This document shows positions 52,787 to 61,289 of a stretch of DNA of 64,000 nt, piece by piece. Both the position numbers and the translations under genes were made by a program. The DNA comes from Bacillota bacterium (lineage in GTDB: Bacteria; Bacillota; Clostridia; Peptostreptococcales; Anaerovoracaceae). Numbering within the stretch: the stretch's first letter is position 1; each line of letters begins with the position of its first letter. Location: contig JANYJS010000027.1 of assembly GCA_025361765.1 (NCBI GenBank), positions 1 through 64,000 on the forward strand, given 5' to 3'. The notes under the pieces were generated by a model. The model was given only the letters and a program-made list of their open reading frames with translations. It was not told the DNA's origin and did no database searches.

Positions 52787-54769
52787 CTATTCCTTATAGA
52801 TACAAACGCTTTCACCCTTTTGAAGGGTAGCTCCAGCTTTTGGATATTGGTCTACAGCTACAAAATCTCCTGATTCACCTGCCGGCCATAAATTGAAAGT
52901 AAGGCCACTCTCAGCTAAGATGCTAACAGCTTCCGCATAATTTTTCCCGATGATATCGGGTACAATAGCAGCGTTTTCTTGTATTATGCTGAGCTCATCT
53001 GGTGTATAGGATGGTTGAATTTTTAGATATCTTAAAGTTTGTTCCAATATGCTCTTAACCGCAGGCGCCGCTGTCTGACTTCCAAAATGGGCCCCTTGTG
53101 GCTCATCAACGATTAATAGTATCGCTAATTGTGGATCATCGATAGGTGCTAGCGCAACAAAAGAAGCATAAACTTGATCCCCATATACACCGTTTTCTAT
53201 TTTATCCGCAGTTCCGGTTTTTCCGCCAATCCGGTATCCAGGGATTTTAGCATTTGTTCCTGTACCTTCATTAACAACGGTCTCCATAATCACTTTCATT
53301 TCATCAGCAGTTTCTTTTGAAATGACCTGCCTGATGATTTTGGGTTCGAATTTTTGGACAGTCTTTCCATTTTCATCCCGAAGTTCTTTAACCAGCCTAG
53401 GTTCCATAAGTTTTCCATCATTGCCGAAAACTGAGATTGCCGTTAAAATCTGAATAGGCGTTACAGAAATTCCCTGTCCGAATGCCATGGTGGCAAGACC
53501 AACGCTTCCTGCTGTATCGATGTTTTGAACTTGGGCTTCTCCCTCTCCAGGATAGTCAATTCCGGTTTTCTCCGTAAAGCCAAAGGCATTAAGATAATGA
53601 TAGAATTTGTCGATCCCCATACGGAGAGCAAGGGTGACGAAAATCGGGTTACAGGAGTTTGCTACTGCCTCCGTCAATGTCTCATCTTTATGAGATAAGG
53701 GATATAGGTCACATCTGATTCTTTGATTACCAACCATAATATAACCATTATCATAAAATGGCTCATTTGGGTTGGTAATGCCTTCTTCAAGTGACATTGC
53801 CGTGGTAATCAGCTTTAGCGTTGAACCTGGCTCATAAGTATCGCTGATCAGCGGATTTCTCCACATGGCATTCCAGTAATCCTGCTTCTGCTGGTCGTTC
53901 ATTGCCTTGAGCTGTTCAGCGGCCCATGGATCAAGGGGCGTTCTTGGGTCGTTGGGGTTGAAATCCGGATAATTGGACATGGCAAGAACTTCCCCGGTTT
54001 TCGGATTCATCACAATGCACATGACCTTTTTGGCCTGGGTCGAAATTTGAGCTTCGAAAACGGCTTTTTCAACGTAGTGCTGTATCACTTCATCAATGGT
54101 CAAAACAACGTTATAGCCATTCTCAGCCTTAAACAATTTTTCAGTGCCATAGGAAAGGTTTTGCCCTGATACATCCGTGTTTAAAATTGATCTTCCTGGC
54201 ACGCCGCGCAAATAGCGGTCATACCGGAGCTCAATCCCTGATAATCCACGGTTGTCATCCGTCGTACTTCCAAGGAGATGGGCAGCAAAACTGCCCAGGG
54301 GATAGTACCTCTTAACGTCCTCAACAATAGAAATACCAGGCAGCTTCGCCTTTCTCAGCAAATCCGCCTTCTCTTTTGGAATATACTTTGCGACCTTCAG
54401 AAGCGGCTTCTTCTCTTCCTTTAGAATCGGAAGAATCTCAGCGATATCCTTGCCCAGAATTTCCGATAGGCTTTTAGCCGTCTCATCAACGGTCATTTTT
54501 TTGCTATTCTCGACATCCGCTGGCCTAACCCAGATTGTATTGGTCACTGCACTGATTGCAAGCTCTTTGCCATTCCTGTCATAGATGATTCCGCGCTTTG
54601 CAGGGATAGGCATATCCTTGGTCTGTTGTTCAACGGCCAGCTTTTCGTATTTATCGCTGGCGACAACTTGGATCCATCCGATCCTAAAAGTCAGTCCAAT
54701 GATAACAAAACAGAAAACCGTGAAAATAAGGATGATTCTTCTTTTATTTTTACGCGTTGCAGCTACCAT
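52787..54769 (-). CDS. Class B penicillin-binding protein, SpoVD/FtsI type
   Basis: 660 residues. One N-terminal membrane segment (about 10-32) and a PBP dimer domain (about 55-230) precede the transpeptidase domain with the serine site STLK (YEPGSTLKLITTAM), SCN (VANSCNPIF) and KTG (GGKTGTADK). One C-terminal PASTA domain (about 598-660) ends the chain. It crosslinks septal peptidoglycan with FtsW. PASTA-bearing PBPs in this position include SpoVD (sporulation) and division FtsI; with only one copy visible, both jobs are possible. AAAGGAG precedes the ATG. Confidence 0.93.
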   Translation of the reverse strand: MVAATRKNKRRIILIFTVFCFVIIGLTFRIGWIQVVASDKYEKLAVEQQTKDMPIPAKRGIIYDRNGKELAISAVTNTIWVRPADVENSKKMTVDETAKSLSEILGKDIAEILPILKEEKKPLLKVAKYIPKEKADLLRKAKLPGISIVEDVKRYYPLGSFAAHLLGSTTDDNRGLSGIELRYDRYLRGVPGRSILNTDVSGQNLSYGTEKLFKAENGYNVVLTIDEVIQHYVEKAVFEAQISTQAKKVMCIVMNPKTGEVLAMSNYPDFNPNDPRTPLDPWAAEQLKAMNDQQKQDYWNAMWRNPLISDTYEPGSTLKLITTAMSLEEGITNPNEPFYDNGYIMVGNQRIRCDLYPLSHKDETLTEAVANSCNPIFVTLALRMGIDKFYHYLNAFGFTEKTGIDYPGEGEAQVQNIDTAGSVGLATMAFGQGISVTPIQILTAISVFGNDGKLMEPRLVKELRDENGKTVQKFEPKIIRQVISKETADEMKVIMETVVNEGTGTNAKIPGYRIGGKTGTADKIENGVYGDQVYASFVALAPIDDPQLAILLIVDEPQGAHFGSQTAAPAVKSILEQTLRYLKIQPSYTPDELSIIQENAAIVPDIIGKNYAEAVSILAESGLTFNLWPAGESGDFVAVDQYPKAGATLQKGESVCIYKE

Positions 54770-54836
54770 GAGTTCTCCTTTTAGGACAGCTTCTATTCTA
54801 CTTTATTATGCTGGTATTTGCCAGCAGTATATTTTT

Positions 54837-55277
54837 TCAGTTATAGGCCTGTTCCCTCAGCGCCATTGCAAAATCATTAAATTTTTCTGATTTAGCTGCA
54901 ATAAATACCATCTGCTCATACTTTGGATAGACCATGCCCAGTTCAGAAATTGCTTTTTCTTCAATTATTTTGATATTATTTGCCGCCTCTATATTAACAT
55001 CTAAATTTTGAATTTCACCCTGGATGACTTGATTTTCTCTAGACAGCGTATTAATATTATGCTTTATTTGAGATGCATAAGCCGTACAAATGACCCCAGC
55101 AATACATAAGGCTCCGATCATCACAAATAGAAGCAGCATTTTGACTTTATCCTTTATGCCAAAATTGGCCTGAGAAGTCTTGGCCAAAGAAGCCCTACGG
55201 CTCATGGGCGGACTCATATCAATGCCATATTTGACGTAATTTTCTTGGTGCTGATACCATTTCTCTGCTGTTAGCAT
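54837..55277 (-). CDS. ftsL: FtsL-like division protein
   Basis: 146 residues. A cytoplasmic N-terminus (about 1-45) is followed by one membrane segment (about 46-70) and a leucine-zipper-like coiled coil (about 72-115), the layout of FtsL. The identification leans on position between rsmH and the class B PBP. It begins immediately after the rsmH stop, with GAGG in the rsmH end. Confidence 0.82.
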   Translation of the reverse strand: MLTAEKWYQHQENYVKYGIDMSPPMSRRASLAKTSQANFGIKDKVKMLLLFVMIGALCIAGVICTAYASQIKHNINTLSRENQVIQGEIQNLDVNIEAANNIKIIEEKAISELGMVYPKYEQMVFIAAKSEKFNDFAMALREQAYN

Positions 55278-56225
55278 TTAATTTTCCTCACTTATTTTTT
55301 CTACGACACGCAGTTTTGCACTTCTTGATCTGGGATTAAGCATGATTTCCTGTTCTGATGGTATGATTGGCTTTCCAGTAATTTTTCTCACATCAGACTT
55401 TTTGCCGCAGACACAAACGGGAAAGTTTTTTGGACATGTACAAGGATTTATGCGATCATTGACAATATCTTTCACGATTCGATCTTCAAGGGAATGAAAG
55501 GTGATTACGCATAATCTTCCGCAGGAAGCCAGAACATCCAGAAACTCGCTGACAGCTATTTCAAGCTGTCCCAGTTCATCATTGACTTCAATCCTTATTG
55601 CCTGAAAAGTCCTCTTGGCTGGATGGGGGCCATCTCTTCTAGCCGATGCAGGTATAGCGGCTTTAATGATCGTCACCAGCTCTTCCGTTGTCATAATGGG
55701 GGCTGTTTTACGCGCCTCAACTATAAAGGCACTGATACGGGCAGCCCATTTTTCTTCTCCATATTTTCTTATGATATCCGTAAGCTCAGCTTGTTCGTAG
55801 GTATTCACGACCTCGCTAGCGGTTAAGGAATCTTCCGCGTTCATACGCATATCCAGTGGAGCAGACTTCATATAGGAGAATCCTCTCTCCTCGTTGTCCA
55901 GCTGAAATGAAGATACACCAAGGTCAAGCAACGCACCGTTTATTTGATCTATGTTCAGTTTTATTAAAATTTCTTTAACATTGGCATAATTGTCTTGTAT
56001 GAATATTTTTTTACACGTATAGCCTTCAAGGTTTTTTGATGCTGCAGATAAGGCATCCTGGTCCCGGTCGATACCGATAAAGGTTCCTTGGTCGCCGAGC
56101 TTGCTACAAATTCCTGCGCCATGGCCACCTCCGCCAAGAGTGCCATCAACATACACGCCATCAGGTTTTATCGACAAATAATTCATCGCTTCACTGAATA
56201 GTACCGATGTATGCTTGAATTCCAT
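55278..56225 (-). CDS. rsmH: 16S rRNA (cytosine-1402-N4)-methyltransferase RsmH
   Basis: 315 residues. SAM-binding motif YVDGTLGGGGHGAGI, then RGFSYMKSAPLDMRMN, HPAKRTFQAIRIEVNDEL and FHSLEDRIVK, all standard for RsmH (MraW). It modifies the ribosomal decoding centre. AGGAG precedes the ATG, ten bases after mraZ. Confidence 0.97.
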   Translation of the reverse strand: MEFKHTSVLFSEAMNYLSIKPDGVYVDGTLGGGGHGAGICSKLGDQGTFIGIDRDQDALSAASKNLEGYTCKKIFIQDNYANVKEILIKLNIDQINGALLDLGVSSFQLDNEERGFSYMKSAPLDMRMNAEDSLTASEVVNTYEQAELTDIIRKYGEEKWAARISAFIVEARKTAPIMTTEELVTIIKAAIPASARRDGPHPAKRTFQAIRIEVNDELGQLEIAVSEFLDVLASCGRLCVITFHSLEDRIVKDIVNDRINPCTCPKNFPVCVCGKKSDVRKITGKPIIPSEQEIMLNPRSRSAKLRVVEKISEEN

Positions 56226-56235
56226 TGTTTTGCTC

Positions 56236-56667
56236 CTATATTCCCAATTCCGCCATTTTTTCAGCTATGCCATCATATCCCAAATCTGCATTCGTACTAT
56301 AATTTTCCCATTCGCGTTTGCTCCAAATTTCGACTCTTGACAATACCCCAATAGCGACGAGATCTTTTTCAATTTTTGCATGTTCTCTGAGGTTTTGAGG
56401 TATGATCAGTCTCCCCTGCCGGTCGATTTCACATTCCACAGCGCCAGAAAAAAAGTATCTGACAAAAGCTCTAGCCTCTTTGCTGGCAACTGGAAGGTTT
56501 TTAAGTTTTTCTTCAAATTTCGCCCATTCTTCGAGGGAGAAAATGAAAAGACAATTATCAAGTCCCTTTGTCAGGATGAATTTGTTGCCAAGTTCATCCC
56601 TAAATTTTGAAGGCACAATTATTCTGCTCTTCGCATCTATGGAATGTTGATATTCGCCTATTAACAT
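56236..56667 (-). CDS. mraZ: Transcriptional regulator MraZ
   Basis: 143 residues with two SpoVT-AbrB-like halves, each carrying the DxxxR motif: [19 protein letters not shown] and [18 protein letters not shown]. MraZ binds repeated boxes in its own promoter and adjusts dcw cluster expression. Four such boxes are seen upstream. AAGGTGG lies before the ATG. Confidence 0.97.
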   Translation of the reverse strand: MLIGEYQHSIDAKSRIIVPSKFRDELGNKFILTKGLDNCLFIFSLEEWAKFEEKLKNLPVASKEARAFVRYFFSGAVECEIDRQGRLIIPQNLREHAKIEKDLVAIGVLSRVEIWSKREWENYSTNADLGYDGIAEKMAELGI

Positions 56668-56693
56668 GACACTTATCCACCTTATTGTTTAAT

Positions 56694-56734
56694 TTATCCC
56701 CACTATACTCCACTTCTCTCCACATTACAACCAC
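56694..56734 (-). promoter_or_regulatory. dcw promoter with four phased GTGG boxes (putative MraZ operator)
   Basis: On the minus strand GTGG starts at 56734, 56723, 56713 and 56703, i.e. spacings of 11, 10 and 10 bases, one helical turn. A promoter is interleaved: TTGTAA (56725-56730), 17-base spacer, TATAGT (56702-56707). Tandem direct boxes at about 10-bp spacing directly upstream of mraZ are the known layout of MraZ sites, so autoregulation is inferred. Confidence 0.85.
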
Positions 56735-56803
56735 ATCGGCACAAAACAGAGGTCCAAAATGGTCTTGTTTTACCATTTTTTTGGTTTTGCTCAGTCAAAA
56801 AAT

Positions 56804-56837
56804 AAAAAAATCACAATATATGGTGTCAATATTGTGA
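56804..56837 (-). terminator. Terminator of the sigma/anti-sigma operon
   Basis: TCACAATAT (56811-56819) and ATATTGTGA (56829-56837) pair around a nine-base loop. On the minus strand a T-rich run follows (complement of 56804-56810 and beyond). It shields the mraZ promoter from upstream transcription. Confidence 0.85.
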
Positions 56838-56881
56838 CTTCTTATCTAAATAAGCCAAGACAAAATTTTATTAATTGGAGA

Positions 56882-57187
56882 TTAGAAGCGCGTCAGTATC
56901 TGAGGGTATTGCTCAATGAGGAATTGCATGCTCCCCATGCAAACCGAGAAAAAAGACATCGCAATAACAATGACTACCGACCAACCGTCATAGCGTATTT
57001 TTTCTTCTTTGTTAACGGCGTAGGAGACTAAAGTCTCTATGCCCAGTATAATCAATATGACCGGCCAAAAGTTCAATAGGGCCAAGTATGAAAGCGTCGG
57101 CACAAATAGGTGAAGCAAAAACCCGCCTCCACTCAAAATAAGCACACATCCTAAGGTTAGGGTGCCTACACGTCGATTACTGCTCAT
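56882..57187 (-). CDS. Small membrane protein, LiaF transmembrane-like
   Basis: 101 residues from the ATG at 57187 (AAGGAGG nine bases upstream). Three hydrophobic segments, with FWPVILIILGIETLVSY, a phrase typical of the LiaF-type or DUF5668 transmembrane domain. These domains occur in cell-envelope stress genes. Overlap with the upstream gene end (57177) suggests coupling. Confidence 0.75.
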   Translation of the reverse strand: MSSNRRVGTLTLGCVLILSGGGFLLHLFVPTLSYLALLNFWPVILIILGIETLVSYAVNKEEKIRYDGWSVVIVIAMSFFSVCMGSMQFLIEQYPQILTRF

Positions 57188-57794
57188 TGTTTTCTGCCTC
57201 CTTTTCACTTTTCATTTCATCTTCACATTTCATTTCATTTTCACTTTTCATTTCACTTTCACTTTTCATTTCATTATTTAATTCACTTTTTTTACCCCTA
57301 ATTAGAGCAATTCCCGCCCATATGACCAAAAGGCTGACTGCTACTTGTGGGACCATGTCAGATAGATTATATATCGCCTGTCTAATTGGCTCAGAAATAT
57401 TCAATACATTAAGTACATGTCGCAGCATGCTTTCCCAAAGTATATAAATGCCATATCCAATGAGTGCGAAGCCTATAATGGGCTTGCGCTTCTTGATAAT
57501 CTCCAGTCCGAATTGCCCATTCTGAGTTGAATCAAATAGGTAATAATCCTTTTGCGCGTAGAAATCATCATCATCTAGGAACCTTTTATTCAGGCAATCA
57601 AAGAAGGCATAAAACCAGATGACTGGAGCAAGGAGCATAATAGGCCCGAGTCCTAATGTGGCGGATAAGAATGCTATGGCAAAAAATAAGGCCATAAGAG
57701 AAACGCCCAGTTTCATAAATCCATTAAACATGTGTCCTGCACCGGGAAGCATTGAAAACGCAACTGTCCAGAACTTACTTCTTTTTTTGATCAT
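57177..57794 (-). CDS. Multi-pass membrane protein with repeated charged tail
   Basis: About 205 residues from the ATG at 57794, nine bases after AGGAGG. Several hydrophobic segments: FSMLPGAGHMFNGFMKLGVS resembles the TM2/DUF5683-type start, and a later pair spans about 105-165. The C-terminus (last 32 residues) is a hydrophilic tail made of four copies of a six-residue unit [NSD]EMK[SC]E. It overlaps the anti-sigma gene by about 20 bases. Function unknown, probably part of the envelope response controlled by the sigma factor. Confidence 0.75.
   Translation of the reverse strand: MIKKRSKFWTVAFSMLPGAGHMFNGFMKLGVSLMALFFAIAFLSATLGLGPIMLLAPVIWFYAFFDCLNKRFLDDDDFYAQKDYYLFDSTQNGQFGLEIIKKRKPIIGFALIGYGIYILWESMLRHVLNVLNISEPIRQAIYNLSDMVPQVAVSLLVIWAGIALIRGKKSELNNEMKSESEMKSENEMKCEDEMKSEKEAENNEQ
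57204..57275. repeat. Four 18-bp tandem copies coding for EMKSE repeats
   Basis: Four units of 18 bases give NEMKSE, SEMKSE, NEMKCE and DEMKSE in frame at the end of the membrane protein gene. The copies differ by a few bases. Copy number could vary between strains without breaking the frame. Confidence 0.88.
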
Positions 57795-58260
57795 TATTAA
57801 CAACCTCCTGTTGTACTATTTTATCAGAAAGGGTTCTGATATTTTCACTTACGGTATTAATTCCTGAAAAGTCTATTTTGTTCATCAGATCTGCGTCAAA
57901 GGTCTTAGCGACCTCGTTAAAAGTGCCAGAGAAAAGAATCATGATCGTCAGACACATGGCTAAGGAGACTCTGGCGACATAAAAGTAAAACTCTTTCTTT
58001 TTTTTCTCGCTTTTTTTCTGATTAATCGGTTCCTCTTGGATGTCTAAAGCTTTCCTTTGCGCAACGCTTGAAAAGTCTGGAGAAGCAGTAAGAAGTTCCT
58101 GTTCGTCAAAACACTCTGAAAAAGCTGCTGCGCAGATGTCGCACATTGACACATGTGTCAGCGCTTTTATGCTGTCTTCGATAGATAAAGCATTTTGTTT
58201 CAATAACCGCATATCTTCATTCGTCAGATGTTCATTGTCGTTATAATGACTTTTATTCAC
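57775..58260 (-). CDS. Putative zinc-binding anti-sigma factor
   Basis: About 161 residues from a GTG at 58260, preceded by GGGGGAG. The N-terminal part has H-x3-C-x2-C (THVSMCDIC), the zinc-containing anti-sigma (ZAS-like) motif, and a basic stretch (KKSEKKKKE) precedes one membrane segment (about 92-112). The remainder is extracytoplasmic. The GTGA overlap with the sigma gene stop couples their translation, the normal arrangement for a sigma/anti-sigma pair. Confidence 0.85.
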   Translation of the reverse strand: MNKSHYNDNEHLTNEDMRLLKQNALSIEDSIKALTHVSMCDICAAAFSECFDEQELLTASPDFSSVAQRKALDIQEEPINQKKSEKKKKEFYFYVARVSLAMCLTIMILFSGTFNEVAKTFDADLMNKIDFSGINTVSENIRTLSDKIVQQEVVNNDQKKK

Positions 58261-58778
58261 TGGTTCTCCCCCTTCCATAAGTCTCTAAGCATTGCTTTTG
58301 CGCGATAGATTTGTGTCTGCAGAGTTTTTTGATTCGCATGACTTACCATGGAGATTTCCTCGATGCTCCGGTTTTCATAAAAGTGTTGGATGGCGACTGT
58401 CCGATAAGGTTCCTTGAGCTTTTGACAGAGGTCTTTCATCCTACCGATTGCCTCATCCTTCAATAGAACCTCATCTGGTAAATCTGCCCTATCCGACACG
58501 TTATAAAAAGCGTCCTCTTCGACAGGCACTGTCCTACGGGCTGAATTCTTTAAATAGTCCTTGCATTTATTGGCAGCAATTGCTGTCAGCCAAGCCTTCA
58601 TACTTCGGCCATCAAACTTGTCTAGATTTTTATAAGCGCTTATAAAAGTCTCCTGAGCAAGATCTTCTGCTTCAAAATAATCCCGGGTCATCGTGTAGCA
58701 GATGGTAAGGATTAATCCAGAATAATCCTTCATGCTGTTTGCCAGTATTTCCGCTTTATTTTTTAGGATTATCCTCAC
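58257..58778 (-). CDS. ECF-type RNA polymerase sigma factor
   Basis: About 173 residues from the GTG at 58778 (AAGGGAAATGAG upstream). Region 2 is seen in YFEAEDLAQETFISAYKNLD and KAWLTAIAANKCKDYL; region 4 in VAIQHFYENRSIEEIS, ending with the helix-turn-helix. The open frame could extend to 58853, but that would put a 9-bp palindrome inside the gene, so the shorter start is preferred. It controls a small regulon, likely including the downstream membrane proteins. Confidence 0.9.
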   Translation of the reverse strand: MRIILKNKAEILANSMKDYSGLILTICYTMTRDYFEAEDLAQETFISAYKNLDKFDGRSMKAWLTAIAANKCKDYLKNSARRTVPVEEDAFYNVSDRADLPDEVLLKDEAIGRMKDLCQKLKEPYRTVAIQHFYENRSIEEISMVSHANQKTLQTQIYRAKAMLRDLWKGENQ

Positions 58779-58813
58779 CTCATTTCCCTTTAACTCTATT
58801 AATCTATCCCCCC

Positions 58814-58837
58814 TGTATAGTCTTAAACGACTATACA
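58814..58837. promoter_or_regulatory. Perfect inverted repeat upstream of the ECF sigma gene
   Basis: TGTATAGTC (58814-58822) and GACTATACA (58829-58837) with a six-base centre. It lies 36 to 59 bases before the chosen GTG start. It could be an operator or an RNA hairpin. No confident promoter was fitted to it. Confidence 0.7.
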
Positions 58838-59061
58838 AGTAAAAAATCTTCAAATTAGAAAAAATAATGTTTGAACTAGAAGAAATAATCTTTAATTACA
58901 AAATATAATCTTCTAATTACGAGATGTTTTTTTCTAAAACCGATCAATTATTAAGTTCTTACATTGAAATACCGCCAAAGCATTGATTTGACGGCACTGA
59001 TTTCTTTTTATACTCGGGCTCAGTTTATATAAAATCTCTCATTATACGCTCGGGCTCCAGT

Positions 59062-59490
59062 TCACAATCGAACTTCTACCTGTTTCCCAAAAGTGATTTC
59101 ATCTTCAGAAACAAAAGAATCATAAGCCAGAATGTGGACGCCCCTTTCTTGTGCCATCCTAAGAGCGGCCCCAAAGGCGGGATGCATGATATCATTTGGC
59201 TCAAAATATAGAGCGCCCTTCATCTGAATCAGGAACAGAATATAAGCCAGATAGCCTTCCCGCTTAGCTTTAATCAGTTCATGAATATGTTTAAGCCCCC
59301 GCTCAGTAGGCGCATCCGGAAATCTCAATATGCCCTGGTTCTCAAGCGTAACGCCCTCAATCAGAAGTTCCCTGCATCTGCTGGTGTTTTTAACATGAAC
59401 GATTTCCTCTTTGCCTTCAATTGTGACATGGGCAACAAACCTATTCGGCCTGAATTTAAATTCTCCCTCAACTACTGTACCATACTTCAT
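59062..59490 (-). CDS. sfsA: SfsA-like protein with a large internal deletion
   Basis: 142 residues where SfsA is normally about 230. The N-terminal OB-like start (FRPNRFVAHVTIEGKEEIVHV, split in the family as FxxRFxA.V) runs as far as NTSRCRELLI, then jumps directly to EGVTLENQGILRFPDAPTER, which in intact SfsA comes about 85-90 residues later. The lost part contains the PD-(D/E)xK nuclease core (the FD and EVK residues). The frame is kept and the C-terminus is complete. The protein is likely inactive as a nuclease. It follows a lipoprotein gene by eight bases. Confidence 0.85.
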   Translation of the reverse strand: MKYGTVVEGEFKFRPNRFVAHVTIEGKEEIVHVKNTSRCRELLIEGVTLENQGILRFPDAPTERGLKHIHELIKAKREGYLAYILFLIQMKGALYFEPNDIMHPAFGAALRMAQERGVHILAYDSFVSEDEITFGKQVEVRL

Positions 59491-59498
59491 GCCATAAC

Positions 59499-60383
59499 CT
59501 AAGCTGGGGACCAGTAACGGTAGGCCGTTGACGGCTGCTCTTGTAGTCCATCGGACTTTTCCAGAAGAAACAGCGTGTTCTCTCCCTCAGCGCCAGTCCA
59601 GCTGACTATGGTCAGAAAACCTTGATCGGTCTTTGCAGCAAAGCGGATTGAAAATAAAGAAGGGTCAATAGTTCCCCCATCATCAACGCGCCAGACACTC
59701 GATCCATCGCTAACCGCGGGATAATCCATAAACTTTAGCTTTCCTTCTTTGGTTTTTAGAATCATACTCATTAAATAATTTTGGCCTTGTGGTTCAAAAA
59801 CTGCAATTTGAAACTGAATCCCCTCGCCATAGTCTGCCATGATCCAGCCTGCTTGTGCTGGTCTGCCTTTGGCATCGCTAATCGACTTGAGCTCATTGGC
59901 ACTGAATGCTATAGGTGTTGTCATGGCGGAACTCAAGAGGCTTTTTTCTGAAATCACTTCTTTGTTGCTCAGGAAGTAGGTTTGATTAGGAACCGCAGGT
60001 TTTTCAAGGACATTATAAACATATCCTTCCATGTTATCAAAATTCGCGGCAATAACTCTGCCAGTATCCAACTCACTTTTTCCCTGCTTCTTAACGAATT
60101 CCAGACTTAAATACTGGTTATCCGCTCCAATGGCGACATCGATGCCTTTAATTGATGTAGTATTCTCAATCGGTGTAAAAGTTATCAGACGATCTCCAGA
60201 TTCATTGGCTATCGCAAATATATTACCAATCTTGCTATATATTATGGGTGATCCCCTGTCTTCAACAGGTACGACATCTGGTGGTACATTATCTGGAGGC
60301 GGTGTCTCCTGCTTGGTATTGCAACCAAACAACGGGGTGGTTATCAGCAATAAGCTGACTATGATCAATATCATTTTTTTCAT
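59499..60383 (-). CDS. Lipoprotein of unknown function
   Basis: 294 residues. The signal peptide ends with the lipobox TPLFGC (Cys about 21), followed by a proline-rich linker. The mature domain has no motif I recognise; it is rich in beta-strand-like segments and ends STAYRYWSPA. AAAGGAG precedes the ATG. It is divergent from lgt, the gene that lipidates such proteins. Confidence 0.75.
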   Translation of the reverse strand: MKKMILIIVSLLLITTPLFGCNTKQETPPPDNVPPDVVPVEDRGSPIIYSKIGNIFAIANESGDRLITFTPIENTTSIKGIDVAIGADNQYLSLEFVKKQGKSELDTGRVIAANFDNMEGYVYNVLEKPAVPNQTYFLSNKEVISEKSLLSSAMTTPIAFSANELKSISDAKGRPAQAGWIMADYGEGIQFQIAVFEPQGQNYLMSMILKTKEGKLKFMDYPAVSDGSSVWRVDDGGTIDPSLFSIRFAAKTDQGFLTIVSWTGAEGENTLFLLEKSDGLQEQPSTAYRYWSPA

Positions 60384-60452
60384 AATAATCTCCTTTCAGA
60401 AGCAATCGTTTCTTTACTAATATTATACCATTTAGAACGCCAAAATGTGTAC

Positions 60453-60481
60453 TGTGCATTTTGATTATAGTATAGTATAAT
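60453..60481 (+). promoter_or_regulatory. Possible promoter of lgt-ychF
   Basis: TATAAT at 60476-60481, 38 bases before lgt, with a weak TGTGCA 17 bases upstream. The divergent lipoprotein gene has its own TATAAT-like sequence on the other strand near 60425. Confidence 0.45.
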
Positions 60482-60518
60482 TAAAAAGCTGTAAAAAGTA
60501 AATTTTGGAGGTAAGATT

Positions 60519-61289
60519 ATGACACCTAATCCTGTCGCATTAAATATCCTTGGATTTGATATTCGTTGGTACGGCATTCTCATTGCAGTGGGCATGCTGC
60601 TTGCCATCCTGATAATATACAAAAGGGCTCCAAGACATGATCTTAATCCAGAAAAGATGATTGACCTGGTTCTGATTGTGATTCCTCTTGGCATCATTGG
60701 CGCGAGGCTATATTACGTCTTTTCTAACTGGAGTTTTTACCAGGGCGACTTTATGAAAATCATCGACATCAGAGCGGGCGGTCTCGCCTTTCATGGTGGA
60801 ATTATAGTCGGCGTTCTTGTTTCTGTTCTGCTTTGTTATATCTGGAGGATACGGTCTTTAAACCTTTTAGATTTAGCTATGCCAGCAGTAGCCTTGGCCC
60901 AGTCCATCGGTCGTTGGGGCAACTACTTCAATCAAGAGGCTTACGGCATACCGACGGACCTTCCTTGGGCTATAAATGTCAACGGCGTCATGGTTCACCC
61001 AACCTTCCTTTATGAATCCATTTGGTGCCTGTTGCTGTTTCTTTTCCTGAGCTTTATTGACAGTCGAAGGACTTTTGAAGGACAGGTTTTCCTCTTATAC
61101 GGCATTTTGTACTCCTTTGAAAGGTTTTTCGTGGAGTGGCTCAGGATTGATAGCCTAATGATTGGGGAATATAGAATTGCCCAAGTGGTTAGTCTCATCA
61201 TTTTCGTGACTTTTACAATTGCCTATATTGTCAGAAACCACAAGGCTAAATCTAAAAATAATATGTTTATTACTCGGAGGTATCTATGA
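60519..61289 (+). CDS. lgt: Prolipoprotein diacylglyceryl transferase
   Basis: 256 residues with about seven membrane segments. The Lgt signature is in RWGNYFNQEAYG, with GARLYYVFSNW and RAGGLAFHGGI earlier. It transfers diacylglycerol to the lipobox cysteine, serving the lipoproteins seen at 19.8, 23.7 and 59.5 kb. GGAGG precedes the ATG. It overlaps ychF by four bases. Confidence 0.96.
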   Translation: MTPNPVALNILGFDIRWYGILIAVGMLLAILIIYKRAPRHDLNPEKMIDLVLIVIPLGIIGARLYYVFSNWSFYQGDFMKIIDIRAGGLAFHGGIIVGVLVSVLLCYIWRIRSLNLLDLAMPAVALAQSIGRWGNYFNQEAYGIPTDLPWAINVNGVMVHPTFLYESIWCLLLFLFLSFIDSRRTFEGQVFLLYGILYSFERFFVEWLRIDSLMIGEYRIAQVVSLIIFVTFTIAYIVRNHKAKSKNNMFITRRYL

